A stretch of 32,514 bases of DNA from Leptolyngbyaceae cyanobacterium RU_5_1 (GTDB lineage Bacteria > Cyanobacteriota > Cyanobacteriia > Leptolyngbyales > Leptolyngbyaceae): assembly GCA_012034055.1 (NCBI GenBank), contig JAAUSG010000031.1, forward strand, positions 1 to 32,514, read 5' to 3'. Below are positions 15,171-23,231 of the stretch, one piece after another (position 1 is the stretch's first letter; each line of letters starts with the position of its first letter). The position numbers and the translations under genes were made by a program. Under the pieces are notes generated by a model. The model was not told the origin of the DNA. It was given only the letters and a program-made list of their open reading frames with translations, and made no database searches.

Positions 15171-15533
15171 ATGAATACAGAGACACAACCTATGCAAGCC
15201 TCTGACAAGAGCCTCGAAGCCATGAGGAACTTCTCAGAGACCTACGCCAAGCGCTCAGGAACTTATTTTTGCGCGGATTTGAGTGTGACAGCGGTCGTGA
15301 TTGAAGGACTTGCTAAACACAAGGACGATCTTGGCGCTCCCTTATGCCCCTGCCGCCACTACGAAGACAAAGAAGCTGAGGCCGCGGCTGCCTATTGGAA
15401 CTGTCCCTGTGTGCCGATGCGTGAGCGTAAAGAGTGTCACTGTATGCTTTTTCTTACTCCCGATAACGATTTTGCCGGTGATCAACAAGAGATTTCTACT
15501 GAGCAAATCCGAGCTACGACAAACCAGTACTAG
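15171..15533 (+). CDS. ftrC: Ferredoxin:thioredoxin reductase, catalytic (beta) subunit (120 aa)
   Basis: The six cysteines of FTR-beta are present with canonical spacing: C59-x-C61, sixteen residues, C78-x-C80, eight residues, C89-x-C91 (motif CPC-x16-CPC-x8-CHC, with H63 after the first pair). The enzyme uses a 4Fe-4S cluster and an adjacent disulfide to pass electrons from ferredoxin to thioredoxin for light-dependent redox regulation. The start at ATG 15171 gives 120 residues; ATG 15192 (MQASDKSLEAMRNF) is an alternative. The gene lies 57 bases after SufR operator 2 and 90 bases before sufB on the same strand, so it is probably the first gene of the suf transcript. The variable subunit FtrV is not in the window. 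Confidence 0.96.
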   Translation: MNTETQPMQASDKSLEAMRNFSETYAKRSGTYFCADLSVTAVVIEGLAKHKDDLGAPLCPCRHYEDKEAEAAAAYWNCPCVPMRERKECHCMLFLTPDNDFAGDQQEISTEQIRATTNQY

Positions 15534-15605
15534 AAATTTTAGATTTTAGATTTTGGATTTTAGATTGACCTGAAATCCAAAATCCAAAATCCAAAATCCA
15601 AAATC
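15534..15605. repeat. ATTTTGGATTTTAG fold-back repeat between ftrC and sufB
   Basis: Several AGATTTT/GGATTTT units are followed by opposed AAATCC units. It could slow or partly end transcription, or process the mRNA between ftrC and sufB. Confidence 0.6.
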
Positions 15606-15623
15606 GATCTGAGAGAACACCCA

Positions 15624-17060
15624 ATGAGTGCAACCGTCCAAAGTCTGATCAATCAGCCCTACAAGTATGGGTTTATTACGAACATTGAGTCCGACACCAT
15701 TCCGCGTGGACTGAGTGAAGAAATCGTTCGTCTAATTTCAGAGAAGAAGGGCGAACCCGATTTTATGCTGGAGTTTCGCCTCAAAGCCTATCGCCAGTGG
15801 CTGAAGATGACTGAGCCGGGCTGGGCAAATGTTGGTTATCCGGCGATCGACTACCAGAACATCATCTATTACTCGGCTCCTAAAGTAAAAGAGAAGAAGA
15901 AAAGCCTGGAAGAGGTTGATCCTGAACTGCTAGAAACGTTTGAAAAGCTGGGCATCCCCCTGTCTGAGCAAAAACGCCTGACGAATGTGGCGGTAGACGC
16001 AATTTTTGACAGCGTTTCTGTGGCCACTACCTTTAAAGCGAAATTGGCAGAGCAAGGCGTGATCTTTTGCTCCATTTCTGAGGCGGTTGAAGAGCATCCA
16101 GAGTTAGTCAAGAAATATCTCGGTAGCGTGGTTCCGACAGCCGATAACTACTTTGCCGCACTCAATTCAGCCGTATTCAGCGATGGCTCCTTTGTCTATA
16201 TTCCCAAAGGTGTCCATTGTCCGATGGAGCTATCCACCTACTTCCGGATCAACAACGGGGATTCGGGGCAGTTTGAGCGCACCCTGATTGTGGCTGAAGA
16301 AGGTAGCCACGTTAGCTACCTGGAAGGCTGCACCGCACCGATGTACGATACCAACCAGCTCCATGCCGCTGTTGTCGAACTGGTGGCGCTGGATAACGCT
16401 GAAATCAAATACTCCACGGTGCAGAACTGGTATGCCGGAGACGCCAACGGTAAGGGCGGCATCTACAACTTCGTCACCAAGCGCGGTCTCTGTCAGGGGG
16501 TTAACTCCAAGATCTCCTGGACGCAAGTAGAAACGGGGTCGGCGATTACCTGGAAATATCCAAGCTGTGTGTTGGTGGGTGACAACTCGGTGGGTGAATT
16601 CTACTCAGTGGCGTTGACCAACCATCACCAACAAGCCGACACCGGAACCAAGATGGTGCATATTGGCAAGAACACCCGCAGCACGATCATCTCGAAAGGT
16701 ATCTCAGCAGGTCAATCGAAGAACAGCTATCGCGGCTTGGTGAAAATTGGTCCAAAAGCCACAGGTGCGCGTAACTACTCCCAGTGCGACTCAATGCTGA
16801 TTGGCGATAATGCCCAAGCCAACACCTTCCCCTACATCCAGGTGCAAAACAACAAGGGCAAAGTGGAACATGAGGCTTCGACCTCTAAGATTGGCGAAGA
16901 CCAGTTGTTTTATTTCCAACAGCGTGGCATTTCTGCAGAAGACGCGGTTTCGATGATGATTAGCGGCTTCTGTCGCGATGTTTTCAATCAACTGCCGATG
17001 GAGTTTGCCGTAGAAGCCGATCGCCTGCTTAGTCTAAAACTGGAGGGCAGCGTGGGTTAA
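15624..17060 (+). CDS. sufB: Fe-S cluster assembly scaffold subunit SufB
   Basis: The 478-residue protein has the full length and the conserved core of SufB. That includes the [19 protein letters not shown] beta-helix segment, the EGC(TAPMYD) region near residue 235, and the C-terminal [17 protein letters not shown] motif. SufB forms the SufBC2D complex with SufC and SufD and builds Fe-S clusters on sulfur delivered by SufS (with SufE). The start is the ATG at 15624, with GAGAGA 8 bases upstream. The next gene begins 2 bases after the stop, which is normally where sufC would follow. The gene is intact and under SufR control by context. Confidence 0.97.
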   Translation: MSATVQSLINQPYKYGFITNIESDTIPRGLSEEIVRLISEKKGEPDFMLEFRLKAYRQWLKMTEPGWANVGYPAIDYQNIIYYSAPKVKEKKKSLEEVDPELLETFEKLGIPLSEQKRLTNVAVDAIFDSVSVATTFKAKLAEQGVIFCSISEAVEEHPELVKKYLGSVVPTADNYFAALNSAVFSDGSFVYIPKGVHCPMELSTYFRINNGDSGQFERTLIVAEEGSHVSYLEGCTAPMYDTNQLHAAVVELVALDNAEIKYSTVQNWYAGDANGKGGIYNFVTKRGLCQGVNSKISWTQVETGSAITWKYPSCVLVGDNSVGEFYSVALTNHHQQADTGTKMVHIGKNTRSTIISKGISAGQSKNSYRGLVKIGPKATGARNYSQCDSMLIGDNAQANTFPYIQVQNNKGKVEHEASTSKIGEDQLFYFQQRGISAEDAVSMMISGFCRDVFNQLPMEFAVEADRLLSLKLEGSVG

Positions 17061-17062
17061 TC

Positions 17063-17422
17063 ATGACGGTTTATGCAGCCATCGAACTGACGAGTGGAAC
17101 TGATCTGGCTCTCATTAGAGCAGGTAAGCTACCGGAGAACCAGATTAGAACTCTTCACATCAAAGCGATTGTAGACCCTCAAATCTCAATGTTGCTTGTT
17201 CCTGAGTTCGTCAAACATCAGTTAGGTTTGCAGTTAGCAGCAGTGCAATCGACTGAAATTACAGAAGGGTGGTGGATGCAGGCAGAGATTTATCGCTACA
17301 TGCAGGTTCAGTTTGAGAATCGCCGAGCGATCGCAGATGTTTACGTGATTCCCAATCAAACGGATGTTGTAATCGGTCGAAGCCTGATGCAGGCGATGGA
17401 TGTGCTGGTTGACCCGCAGTGA
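17063..17422 (+). CDS. Degenerate retropepsin-like protein, active-site DTG replaced by DPQ, early stop (119 aa)
   Basis: This aligns with the protease at 564-980: AIVDPQISMLLVPEFVKHQLGL corresponds to its GLVDTGALTLVVP...LGL region. The catalytic D-T-G reads D-P-Q, so proteolysis is unlikely. The frame stops at TGA 17420-17422. Beyond it, translation in the same frame gives ERLIVNPESPDVAKVLLM, which matches the C-terminus of the paralogue (NQRLIPNLKNPDYP). That read-through frame ends in a TGA overlapping the next gene's ATG (ATGA at 17494-17497). The gene therefore looks truncated by a nonsense codon after insertion in the operon. It starts 2 bases after sufB and is probably translationally coupled. 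A structural or regulatory role is possible. Confidence 0.72.
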   Translation: MTVYAAIELTSGTDLALIRAGKLPENQIRTLHIKAIVDPQISMLLVPEFVKHQLGLQLAAVQSTEITEGWWMQAEIYRYMQVQFENRRAIADVYVIPNQTDVVIGRSLMQAMDVLVDPQ

Positions 17423-17493
17423 GAACGGCTGATTGTGAATCCTGAGAGTCCGGATGTTGCCAAAGTGTTGCTGATGGAGTCCTGTTTAGAACG

Positions 17494-18111
17494 ATGACTC
17501 AAACTCTACTGGCTAGAAACGTAAACATCCGCGATCTGATTGATCAGTTTGGTCTGCAGTTAGTGCGCGATCGCCAATTTTTCATGGAATGGCAGGAGGA
17601 TCTACCTGAACTGACTGAGTCGGAAAAGCAGTTTCTAGATAAAGTTCGAGAAGGCTTTTTCAACTTGATGCAGTATCCGCCTTACCTGGAAAAATCTGTT
17701 CAAATTTCGATTCTGTCGCCCCTCTTATTTCTAGCTGATTTCTTTCTCCCCCCCTTCCACATTAAAGCCGAGCAATCGACTGAGATTGTGAGTGAGGATG
17801 AGGGGGTGGTGGTTCGAGGACAGCTTGATTTAATCGTTTTGAAAGAGCGATTTTGGGTTTTGGTGATTGAATCCAAAGAGTTTTCCTATTCTCCTGAAGC
17901 AGGTTTAGCGCAACTTCTTGCTTATATGCTGGCAAATCCAGAAACAGAAAAGCCTTGCTTTGGGCTACTGACAAATGGGTCTGACTTTAGGTTTCTAAAG
18001 TTATTGAAGAATCCCCCACAATACTCCGTGTCAAATCAATTTAATCTCTTGAACCAGGGGAACGAGCTTTATCCAGTTCTGCAGATTATGAAACGGTTGG
18101 GGCAACTATAG
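17494..18111 (+). CDS. PD-(D/E)XK nuclease-like protein inside the suf operon (205 aa)
   Basis: A paralogue of the protein at 1835-2497. It has GQLDLIVLKERFWVLVIESKEF, giving the D...E-x-K pattern of the PD-(D/E)XK fold, followed by an AGLAQLLAYMLANPE helix and a FGLLTNGSDFRFLKL strand, in the same order as the other copy. The N-terminal region is helical (ELTESEKQFLDKVREGFFNL). The start is the ATG at 17494, which overlaps the stop of the read-through frame of the upstream protease-like gene. It sits between sufB and sufC, so it should be co-expressed with Fe-S assembly genes, although no known link exists. Cleavage activity is not shown. It may be a passenger gene, or part of a two-gene module with the upstream protein. 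Confidence 0.72.
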   Translation: MTQTLLARNVNIRDLIDQFGLQLVRDRQFFMEWQEDLPELTESEKQFLDKVREGFFNLMQYPPYLEKSVQISILSPLLFLADFFLPPFHIKAEQSTEIVSEDEGVVVRGQLDLIVLKERFWVLVIESKEFSYSPEAGLAQLLAYMLANPETEKPCFGLLTNGSDFRFLKLLKNPPQYSVSNQFNLLNQGNELYPVLQIMKRLGQL

Positions 18112-18151
18112 AAAATTTTTGAGTTGAATATAGTGTTGGAGAGGTAAGCAG

Positions 18152-18943
18152 GTGATTAGCGACAACAGTGATGTAATTCTTTCGGTGCGGGACTTAACCG
18201 CTGAGGTGGATGGAAGCCAAATTCTCAAAGGCTTGAATTTGGATGTGAAAGCGGGTGAGATTCACGCGATTATGGGCCCGAACGGATCAGGAAAAAGTAC
18301 CTTTTCCAAAGTGCTGGCCGGGCATCCTGACTACACTGTAACCGGTGGAGAAATCACGTTTCTGGGGCACAATTTACTGGAAATGGAAGCAGAGGATCGG
18401 GCTAAATCTGGGATGTTTCTGGCGTTCCAATATCCGATCGAAATTCCCGGTGTCAGCAATGTGGATTTTCTGCGGGTTGCTTACAACTCAAAGCGTAAAC
18501 ATCAGGGATTAGATGAGCTGGATGCCTTCGATTTTGATGAGCTGGTGCAGAGCAAACTGGATGTGGTCAAGATGAATCCAGCGTTCCTCAGTCGCAGCGT
18601 GAACGAGGGCTTTTCTGGCGGCGAGAAGAAGCGCAATGAGATTTTGCAAATGGCGCTGCTGGAGCCGAAACTAGCGATTTTGGACGAGACTGATTCTGGA
18701 CTTGACATCGATGCACTGAAGATTGTGTCCAATGGGGTAAATCAACTGACGACACCAGAAAACGCGATCGTCCTGATTACCCACTATCAACGCTTGTTGA
18801 ACTATATTGAACCGGACTACGTGCATGTGATGGAAGGTGGGCGGATTATTACGACTGGCACGAAGGAGTTAGCGTTGGAACTGGAAGCTCGTGGCTATGA
18901 CTGGGTGCGAGAGGAAGACGCAGCGGAGGCAAGTGTGCGATGA
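18152..18943 (+). CDS. sufC: SufC, ABC-type ATPase of the SUF system (263 aa)
   Basis: An ABC ATPase with Walker [10 protein letters not shown] (42-50), signature FSGGEKKR (155-162) and Walker B LAILDE (175-180), followed by the [11 protein letters not shown]-loop typical of SufC. It hydrolyses ATP to drive conformational change in the SufBC2D scaffold in the cytosol. The start is GTG at 18152 with GGAGAGG about 8 bases upstream. It begins 40 bases after the nuclease-like gene and ends in an ATGA overlap with sufD, so SufC and SufD are coupled. It is intact. Confidence 0.96.
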   Translation: MISDNSDVILSVRDLTAEVDGSQILKGLNLDVKAGEIHAIMGPNGSGKSTFSKVLAGHPDYTVTGGEITFLGHNLLEMEAEDRAKSGMFLAFQYPIEIPGVSNVDFLRVAYNSKRKHQGLDELDAFDFDELVQSKLDVVKMNPAFLSRSVNEGFSGGEKKRNEILQMALLEPKLAILDETDSGLDIDALKIVSNGVNQLTTPENAIVLITHYQRLLNYIEPDYVHVMEGGRIITTGTKELALELEARGYDWVREEDAAEASVR

Positions 18944-20273
18944 CGATTCGAGTATCCACCGTTTCTGAAGCAGACGATTCGATGCTCAAGACGAGGGTCG
19001 ATCGCGCCGCCTATCTCACCCAATTGCTCAATCTACGTTTGGATTTGAATCAATCGGTGAGCTGGTTTCAGGAGATTCGCGATCGCGCGGCCGCTCACCT
19101 GCAAGACCTGGCGATTCCGTCAACCAAAGACGAGGAATGGCGCTTCACCGATTTATCTGCGCTATTGCAGGTTCGTTTTCAGAGCGGAGGTGTGGAAACG
19201 TCGGGTTGAGCGAGATTGAGAAATTGCCACTCGCGGACGTCGAAAACCTGTTGGTGTTTGTCGAACGTTGGCATGCTCCCGGTTTGTCTAGACTGGGTGA
19301 ATTGCCGGAGGGAGTTGTGGTTGGAAGTTTGGCGCAAGCAAACCTGCTCCAATCTCAGCTCACGAACTATTTAGCCAAGCAGTCGGGAGCCGAGGAAGTC
19401 TTCACCACGTTGAACACTGCCAGCTTTACCGATGCCGCAATCATCTGGATTCCCAGAAATCAAAGTGTTGAGGCTCCGATTTATCTGCTGTCTATTTCAG
19501 CCGGAACCGAAGCAACCTTTTCTAACCCCCGCTGTTTAGTGATTGCTGGATCGGGAAGCAGCCTGACATTGGTTGAAGACTATGCCGATTCGCATCTCAA
19601 CGGCACCTATTTCACCAACTCAGTGACAGAAATTTGGGTGGGGGAAAATGCGCAGGTGAATCACACGCGAATTCAGCGCGATCGCGACACGGCATTTCAC
19701 ATCGGTAAAACAGTCGTCTCGCAGGCCCAGGATTCTCGCTACACCTGCAATGCCATCAGTTTGGGTGCTAGGCTGTCTCGCCACAATCTGGAGGTGTATC
19801 AAACAGAAGAAAACACGCAAACAACGCTGAATGGGTTGACTGTGATTGCTGGAGAGCAGGCTGCCGATACCCACAGCGCGATCGCCTACACTCGTCCCCA
19901 CGGCACCAGTCACCAAATCCACAAATGCATTGTCGATGAGCGGGCTCAGGCGATTTTCAATGGCAAAGTGTTTGTCCCCAAAGCCGCCCAATTCACGGAC
20001 GCCAGACAACTGAGCAAAAACCTACTGCTTTCCCCCAAAGCACGAGTGGACACCAAGCCTCAGCTTGAAATCACCGCCGATAACGTCAAATGTGCCCACG
20101 GAGCTACCGTCAGTCAGCTCGACAGCGACGAAGTGTTTTATCTACAAAGTCGCGGTATTAACGAGGATAGCGCCCGCAAGCTGCTGGTCTACGCCTTTGC
20201 CCATGAAGTGATTAACCAGATTCCGGTCGCATCTTTGCAACAAGCGCTCTCGCGTCAGGTTGCGATCGAATGA
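18940..20273 (+). pseudogene. sufD: SufD, scaffold subunit of the SUF system, single frameshift
   Basis: The ATG at 18940 overlaps the sufC stop. The first frame gives about 89 residues (DEEWRFTDLSALLQVRFQSG, a typical SufD N-terminus) and stops at TGA 19207-19209. The rest of SufD continues in another frame from about 19205 to 20273 (LSEIEKLPLADVENLLVFVE and on to QSRGINEDSARKLLVYAFAH). One missing base, for example in the G-run at 19203-19205, would give one protein of about 444 residues, about the usual length. SufD pairs with SufB and SufC2. SUF is generally essential in cyanobacteria, so a sequencing or assembly error is at least as likely as a real loss. Confidence 0.9.
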
Positions 20274-20280
20274 ACTGTTC

Positions 20281-20313
20281 AGATCCCCGACTTCTTGGAG
20301 AAGTCGGGGATCT
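20281..20313. terminator. Perfect 15-bp hairpin between sufD and sufS
   Basis: AGATCCCCGACTTCT (20281-20295) and its exact complement (20299-20313) form a stem with a 3-base loop, followed by TGATGTTTTA. I recall the hairpin sequence as a common cyanobacterial repeat. It may attenuate transcription between sufD and sufS, but lacks a long T-run. Confidence 0.65.
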
Positions 20314-20346
20314 TGATGTTTTATCCTTTACATCCCCCGCTCGACA

Positions 20347-21600
20347 ATGACCATCACCCAAGAAAAACCCCTTGCTGCCAACGTCCGTGCTGATTTTCCA
20401 ATCTTGCACCAGCAGATTAACGGTAAGCCACTGGTTTACCTTGACAACGCTGCCACCTCCCAAAAACCGATCGCCGTCCTCGATACTCTGCGCCACTACT
20501 ATGAGTTCGATAACGCCAACGTGCATCGGGGCGTGCATACCCTCAGCTCACGGGCGACGGATGCTTATGAAGGGTCGCGAGATAAAGTCGCGGCGTTTGT
20601 CAATGCTGCCTCTCGTCAGGAAATCATCTTCACCCGCAATGCCACTGAAGCCATCAACCTGGTGGGCTATTCCTGGGGGGTTGCCAATCTGCAACCAGGT
20701 GACGAAATCATCTTGACGGTGATGGAGCACCACAGCAATTTGATTCCCTGGCAGTTGATCGCTCAACGAACGGGAGCAGTCCTGAAGTTTGTCGAGTTGA
20801 CAGAGTCCGAAGAGTTTGACTTCAATCACTTTAAGTCACTGCTGTCCGACAAAACCAGGCTGGTTGCCGTTGTGCATGTTTCCAACACGCTGGGCTGCAT
20901 CAACCCAGTCAAGGAGATCTGTGCTGAGGCCCATCGGGATGGTGCCAAAGTGTTGATTGATGCGTCTCAAGCTGTCCCCCACTTGCAGGTTGATGTGCAA
21001 GACATGGACTGCGATTGGCTGGTTGCCACTGGACACAAAATGTGTGGACCCACCGGAATTGGCTTCCTCTATGGCAAGCTGGAACTGCTGCGATCGATGC
21101 CTCCATTTTTGGGTGGTGGAGAGATGATCGCCGATGTGTTCCTGGATCACTCGACCTACGCCGATTTGCCCCACAAGTTTGAGGCGGGAACGCCAGCCAT
21201 TTCAGAGGCGATCGCTCTCGGTGCCGCCGTTGACTACCTCACCAGTATCGGGATGGACACGATCCATGCCTACGAACAGCAGCTCACGGACTATTTGCTT
21301 GAACAGCTTGAGCAGGTGCCAACGATCCGAATTTATGGACCCAAGAATGGTCGCGATCGCGCTGCACTCGCGGCCTTTACAGCCGGTGATGTTCATCCCC
21401 ATGACCTGTCTACCATCCTGGATCAAGCGGGTGTTGCCATCCGCGCTGGACATCACTGTACTCAACCTCTGCATCGTTATCTTGGTGCCCAATCCACAGC
21501 CCGCGCCAGTCTGTATTTTTACAACACTCGCGAGGAAATCGATGTTTTCATTGCCACCTTGAAGGAAGCTGTGGAATTCTTTGGCAGCATTTTTGGCTAA
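20347..21600 (+). CDS. sufS: SufS, group II cysteine desulfurase (417 aa)
   Basis: A PLP-dependent enzyme that takes sulfur from L-cysteine for SUF cluster assembly and releases alanine. Lys231 ([11 protein letters not shown]) would bind PLP. His128-His129 lie in MEHHSN. Cys371 in [15 protein letters not shown] is the persulfide-forming cysteine, in the RxGHHC context typical of SufS/CsdA proteins. Length matches the family (about 406-420). The start is the ATG at 20347. It is last in the suf operon, 73 bases after sufD across a hairpin. It is intact. Confidence 0.97.
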   Translation: MTITQEKPLAANVRADFPILHQQINGKPLVYLDNAATSQKPIAVLDTLRHYYEFDNANVHRGVHTLSSRATDAYEGSRDKVAAFVNAASRQEIIFTRNATEAINLVGYSWGVANLQPGDEIILTVMEHHSNLIPWQLIAQRTGAVLKFVELTESEEFDFNHFKSLLSDKTRLVAVVHVSNTLGCINPVKEICAEAHRDGAKVLIDASQAVPHLQVDVQDMDCDWLVATGHKMCGPTGIGFLYGKLELLRSMPPFLGGGEMIADVFLDHSTYADLPHKFEAGTPAISEAIALGAAVDYLTSIGMDTIHAYEQQLTDYLLEQLEQVPTIRIYGPKNGRDRAALAAFTAGDVHPHDLSTILDQAGVAIRAGHHCTQPLHRYLGAQSTARASLYFYNTREEIDVFIATLKEAVEFFGSIFG

Positions 21601-21720
21601 GGTTCGGGTATTTAAGGGTTTGCTGTTGGTGACAGACGGGAAAAGCTGAAGCAGCGGATGGCGAACAGATGAAACGGATGGATTGTCTGAACAATTCATA
21701 GCGAAATCATCCGCTTCATC

Positions 21721-21765
21721 GTTCGGCTGAGCGCAGTTCGGCTGAGCGTAGTTCGGCTGACTCAA
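21721..21765. repeat. Three tandem 15-bp units downstream of sufS
   Basis: GTTCGGCTGAGCGCA, GTTCGGCTGAGCGTA and GTTCGGCTGACTCAA stand head to tail. The period of 15 is not typical of CRISPR. It lies in the 213-base gap before the next minus-strand gene. Confidence 0.7.
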
Positions 21766-21813
21766 CGGAAACCTCACACCGAAGTTCGCTGTTGAGTCCG
21801 TTGCCCATCCATG

Positions 21814-22017
21814 TCAACCGTTCAATCTCACTTTTTCCCCAATATTTTTGCTCACCTCATAGAGGACTGCAGTCGGTAGCAGTCTAAAAGCACCCCCTTT
21901 AGCTCGCAACAGATCAACATCTGTGGATTCTCCTTGCTGCTCTTGTACGGTGAGGTTTTCCAAGAGTTGAATCACATCCTGCTGATTCCCATTCTGCTGA
22001 TTCCAATTCATCGTCAT
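21814..22017 (-). CDS. Unrecognised small protein (67 aa)
   Basis: I do not recognise this protein. It starts MTMNWNQQNGNQQD, followed by an amphipathic acidic helix (VIQLLENLTVQEQQGE) and a basic C-terminus with a KGGAFRLLPTAVLYEVS stretch. A strong ribosome site (GGAG, 3 bases from ATG 22017) supports expression. No cysteines are present, and no signal peptide or membrane helix. It is divergent from the dioxygenase operon across a 530-base gap. A role as a precursor peptide or regulator is possible, but the sequence shows no recognisable leader motif. Confidence 0.55.
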   Translation of the reverse strand: MTMNWNQQNGNQQDVIQLLENLTVQEQQGESTDVDLLRAKGGAFRLLPTAVLYEVSKNIGEKVRLNG

Positions 22018-22549
22018 TACTCCTTTCCTGGCGTTGCGGTTTTGTTTTGTTCTCAGTCTGTGCTCTGCGACTTAAGTAAACTATGATTCTCATATGTAAA
22101 AAATCTAACTGTGCATCTACTTAGACGAACCAGTGTTTTAAGAAATGTTTAATGTATCGATTGAAATGTTAAAGAACTGTAGTTTCACGACCTGGAACCT
22201 ATCTAAGGGCAGATTTTAAGCGGCTTGAAACTGCACCCCTCCTACCTTTTTCAACTGCTACGGATCGACAACATCTAAAAAACATAATTACAATTAAGTT
22301 AGGGAGTCTGATTAAGCAAAAGATGTTACTTTGAGCGATCGCATCGAGACGCAAACATCGAGCGCTTTTACAGAATTACCCAACCTAAACTACACGCAAT
22401 AGGAGTTCAGAAGTCACTTTTCGTGTATCTTCAAACGCTTATTTGCGGATAGTCTTTTTCACGTTTCGTAGCTTGATTGAGCTACTCAACTTAAGTCAGC
22501 AGATTGAATTGTACTGCTGATATAAATTGATTCTGAGGACATTAGAAAT
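22018..22549. other. Long divergent promoter region
   Basis: No gene is seen in these 532 bases between the small protein and the dioxygenase. No clear promoter hexamers or operators are identified with confidence. One degenerate HIP1 site is at about 22336. The length of the 5' region upstream of the dioxygenase leaves room for regulation. Confidence 0.6.
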
Positions 22550-23230
22550 ATGCTAAACCTATCCAAGCCCAAAGAGCTTAATTGTCTGGCGAGTTATGTT
22601 TTAGAAATGCTAACGGCAATTAGGGTTGAAAAGTTGAAGCCGTTCTTTGACCATCTGCCAGCAGATCCTTACTTAGCCGGTAATTATCGGTTTAGACGTC
22701 TTTCTCATTTCCAGGTTGTTGGCGATCGCTTAATCAAACTACCCCATCGACGTTTGTTTCAATCGAGTCAGTATAATCCCATCTTGGGTGATGTGATTAG
22801 AGAGTACGAAGAACTGGATGACGGTTTAATTGAATTGGAAGATTTTCAAAAAGTAATTTGGGAGTTCTTCCAGTTTTGTCAGTTGTGTACACCCTTCAGC
22901 GAAGTTGCCATTCATCAAATTAGAACAACGGCATCTTCTCAACAACTTGGCAATCCAGCGCCAGAGGGAATTCACCGCGATGGCGTGGATTTAGTCGGCA
23001 TATTTTCAGTGTACCGGGAGGGCATTGAAGGCGGAGAAACCCATTTGTACAAGCATAAGAAAGGTAACCCTGCAATTAGCAAAGTTCTCAATCCAGGTGA
23101 ATTTTTAGTCTTCCGGGATGACCAGTACTTCCACTACACATCGCCTGTGCGTGCGATCGCGTCTGAGCAGGGAGTCAGGGATGTGTTTGTGTTTACCTGC
23201 CCTGGCTTGTTCCCACCAGAGGAGGCGTGA
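22550..23230 (+). CDS. 2OG-Fe(II) dioxygenase of the PF10014 type (226 aa)
   Basis: The 2-His-1-carboxylate iron site is visible: H142-x-D144 in EGIHRDGVDLVG, with a distal H195 in DDQYFHYTSP. The central YREGIEGGETHLYKHKKG segment and N-terminal YRFRRLSHF match, by memory, the 2OG-Fe dioxygenase family that includes bacterial free amino acid hydroxylases such as isoleucine dioxygenase. The enzyme would use 2-oxoglutarate and O2 to hydroxylate a small substrate, perhaps a free amino acid (inference). The start is the ATG at 22550. The downstream gene begins 1 base after the stop, with its ribosome site (GGAGG) inside the 3' end of this gene, so the two are coupled. Confidence 0.88.
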   Translation: MLNLSKPKELNCLASYVLEMLTAIRVEKLKPFFDHLPADPYLAGNYRFRRLSHFQVVGDRLIKLPHRRLFQSSQYNPILGDVIREYEELDDGLIELEDFQKVIWEFFQFCQLCTPFSEVAIHQIRTTASSQQLGNPAPEGIHRDGVDLVGIFSVYREGIEGGETHLYKHKKGNPAISKVLNPGEFLVFRDDQYFHYTSPVRAIASEQGVRDVFVFTCPGLFPPEEA

Positions 23231-23231
23231 T

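Noticed and set aside
21721-21765. CRISPR-like array
   Set aside because: Units are contiguous without spacers and only 15 bp long.
23118-23231. Upstream extension of the desulfurase-like gene
   Set aside because: It overlaps the dioxygenase in another frame. The ATG at 23232 has a perfect ribosome site.
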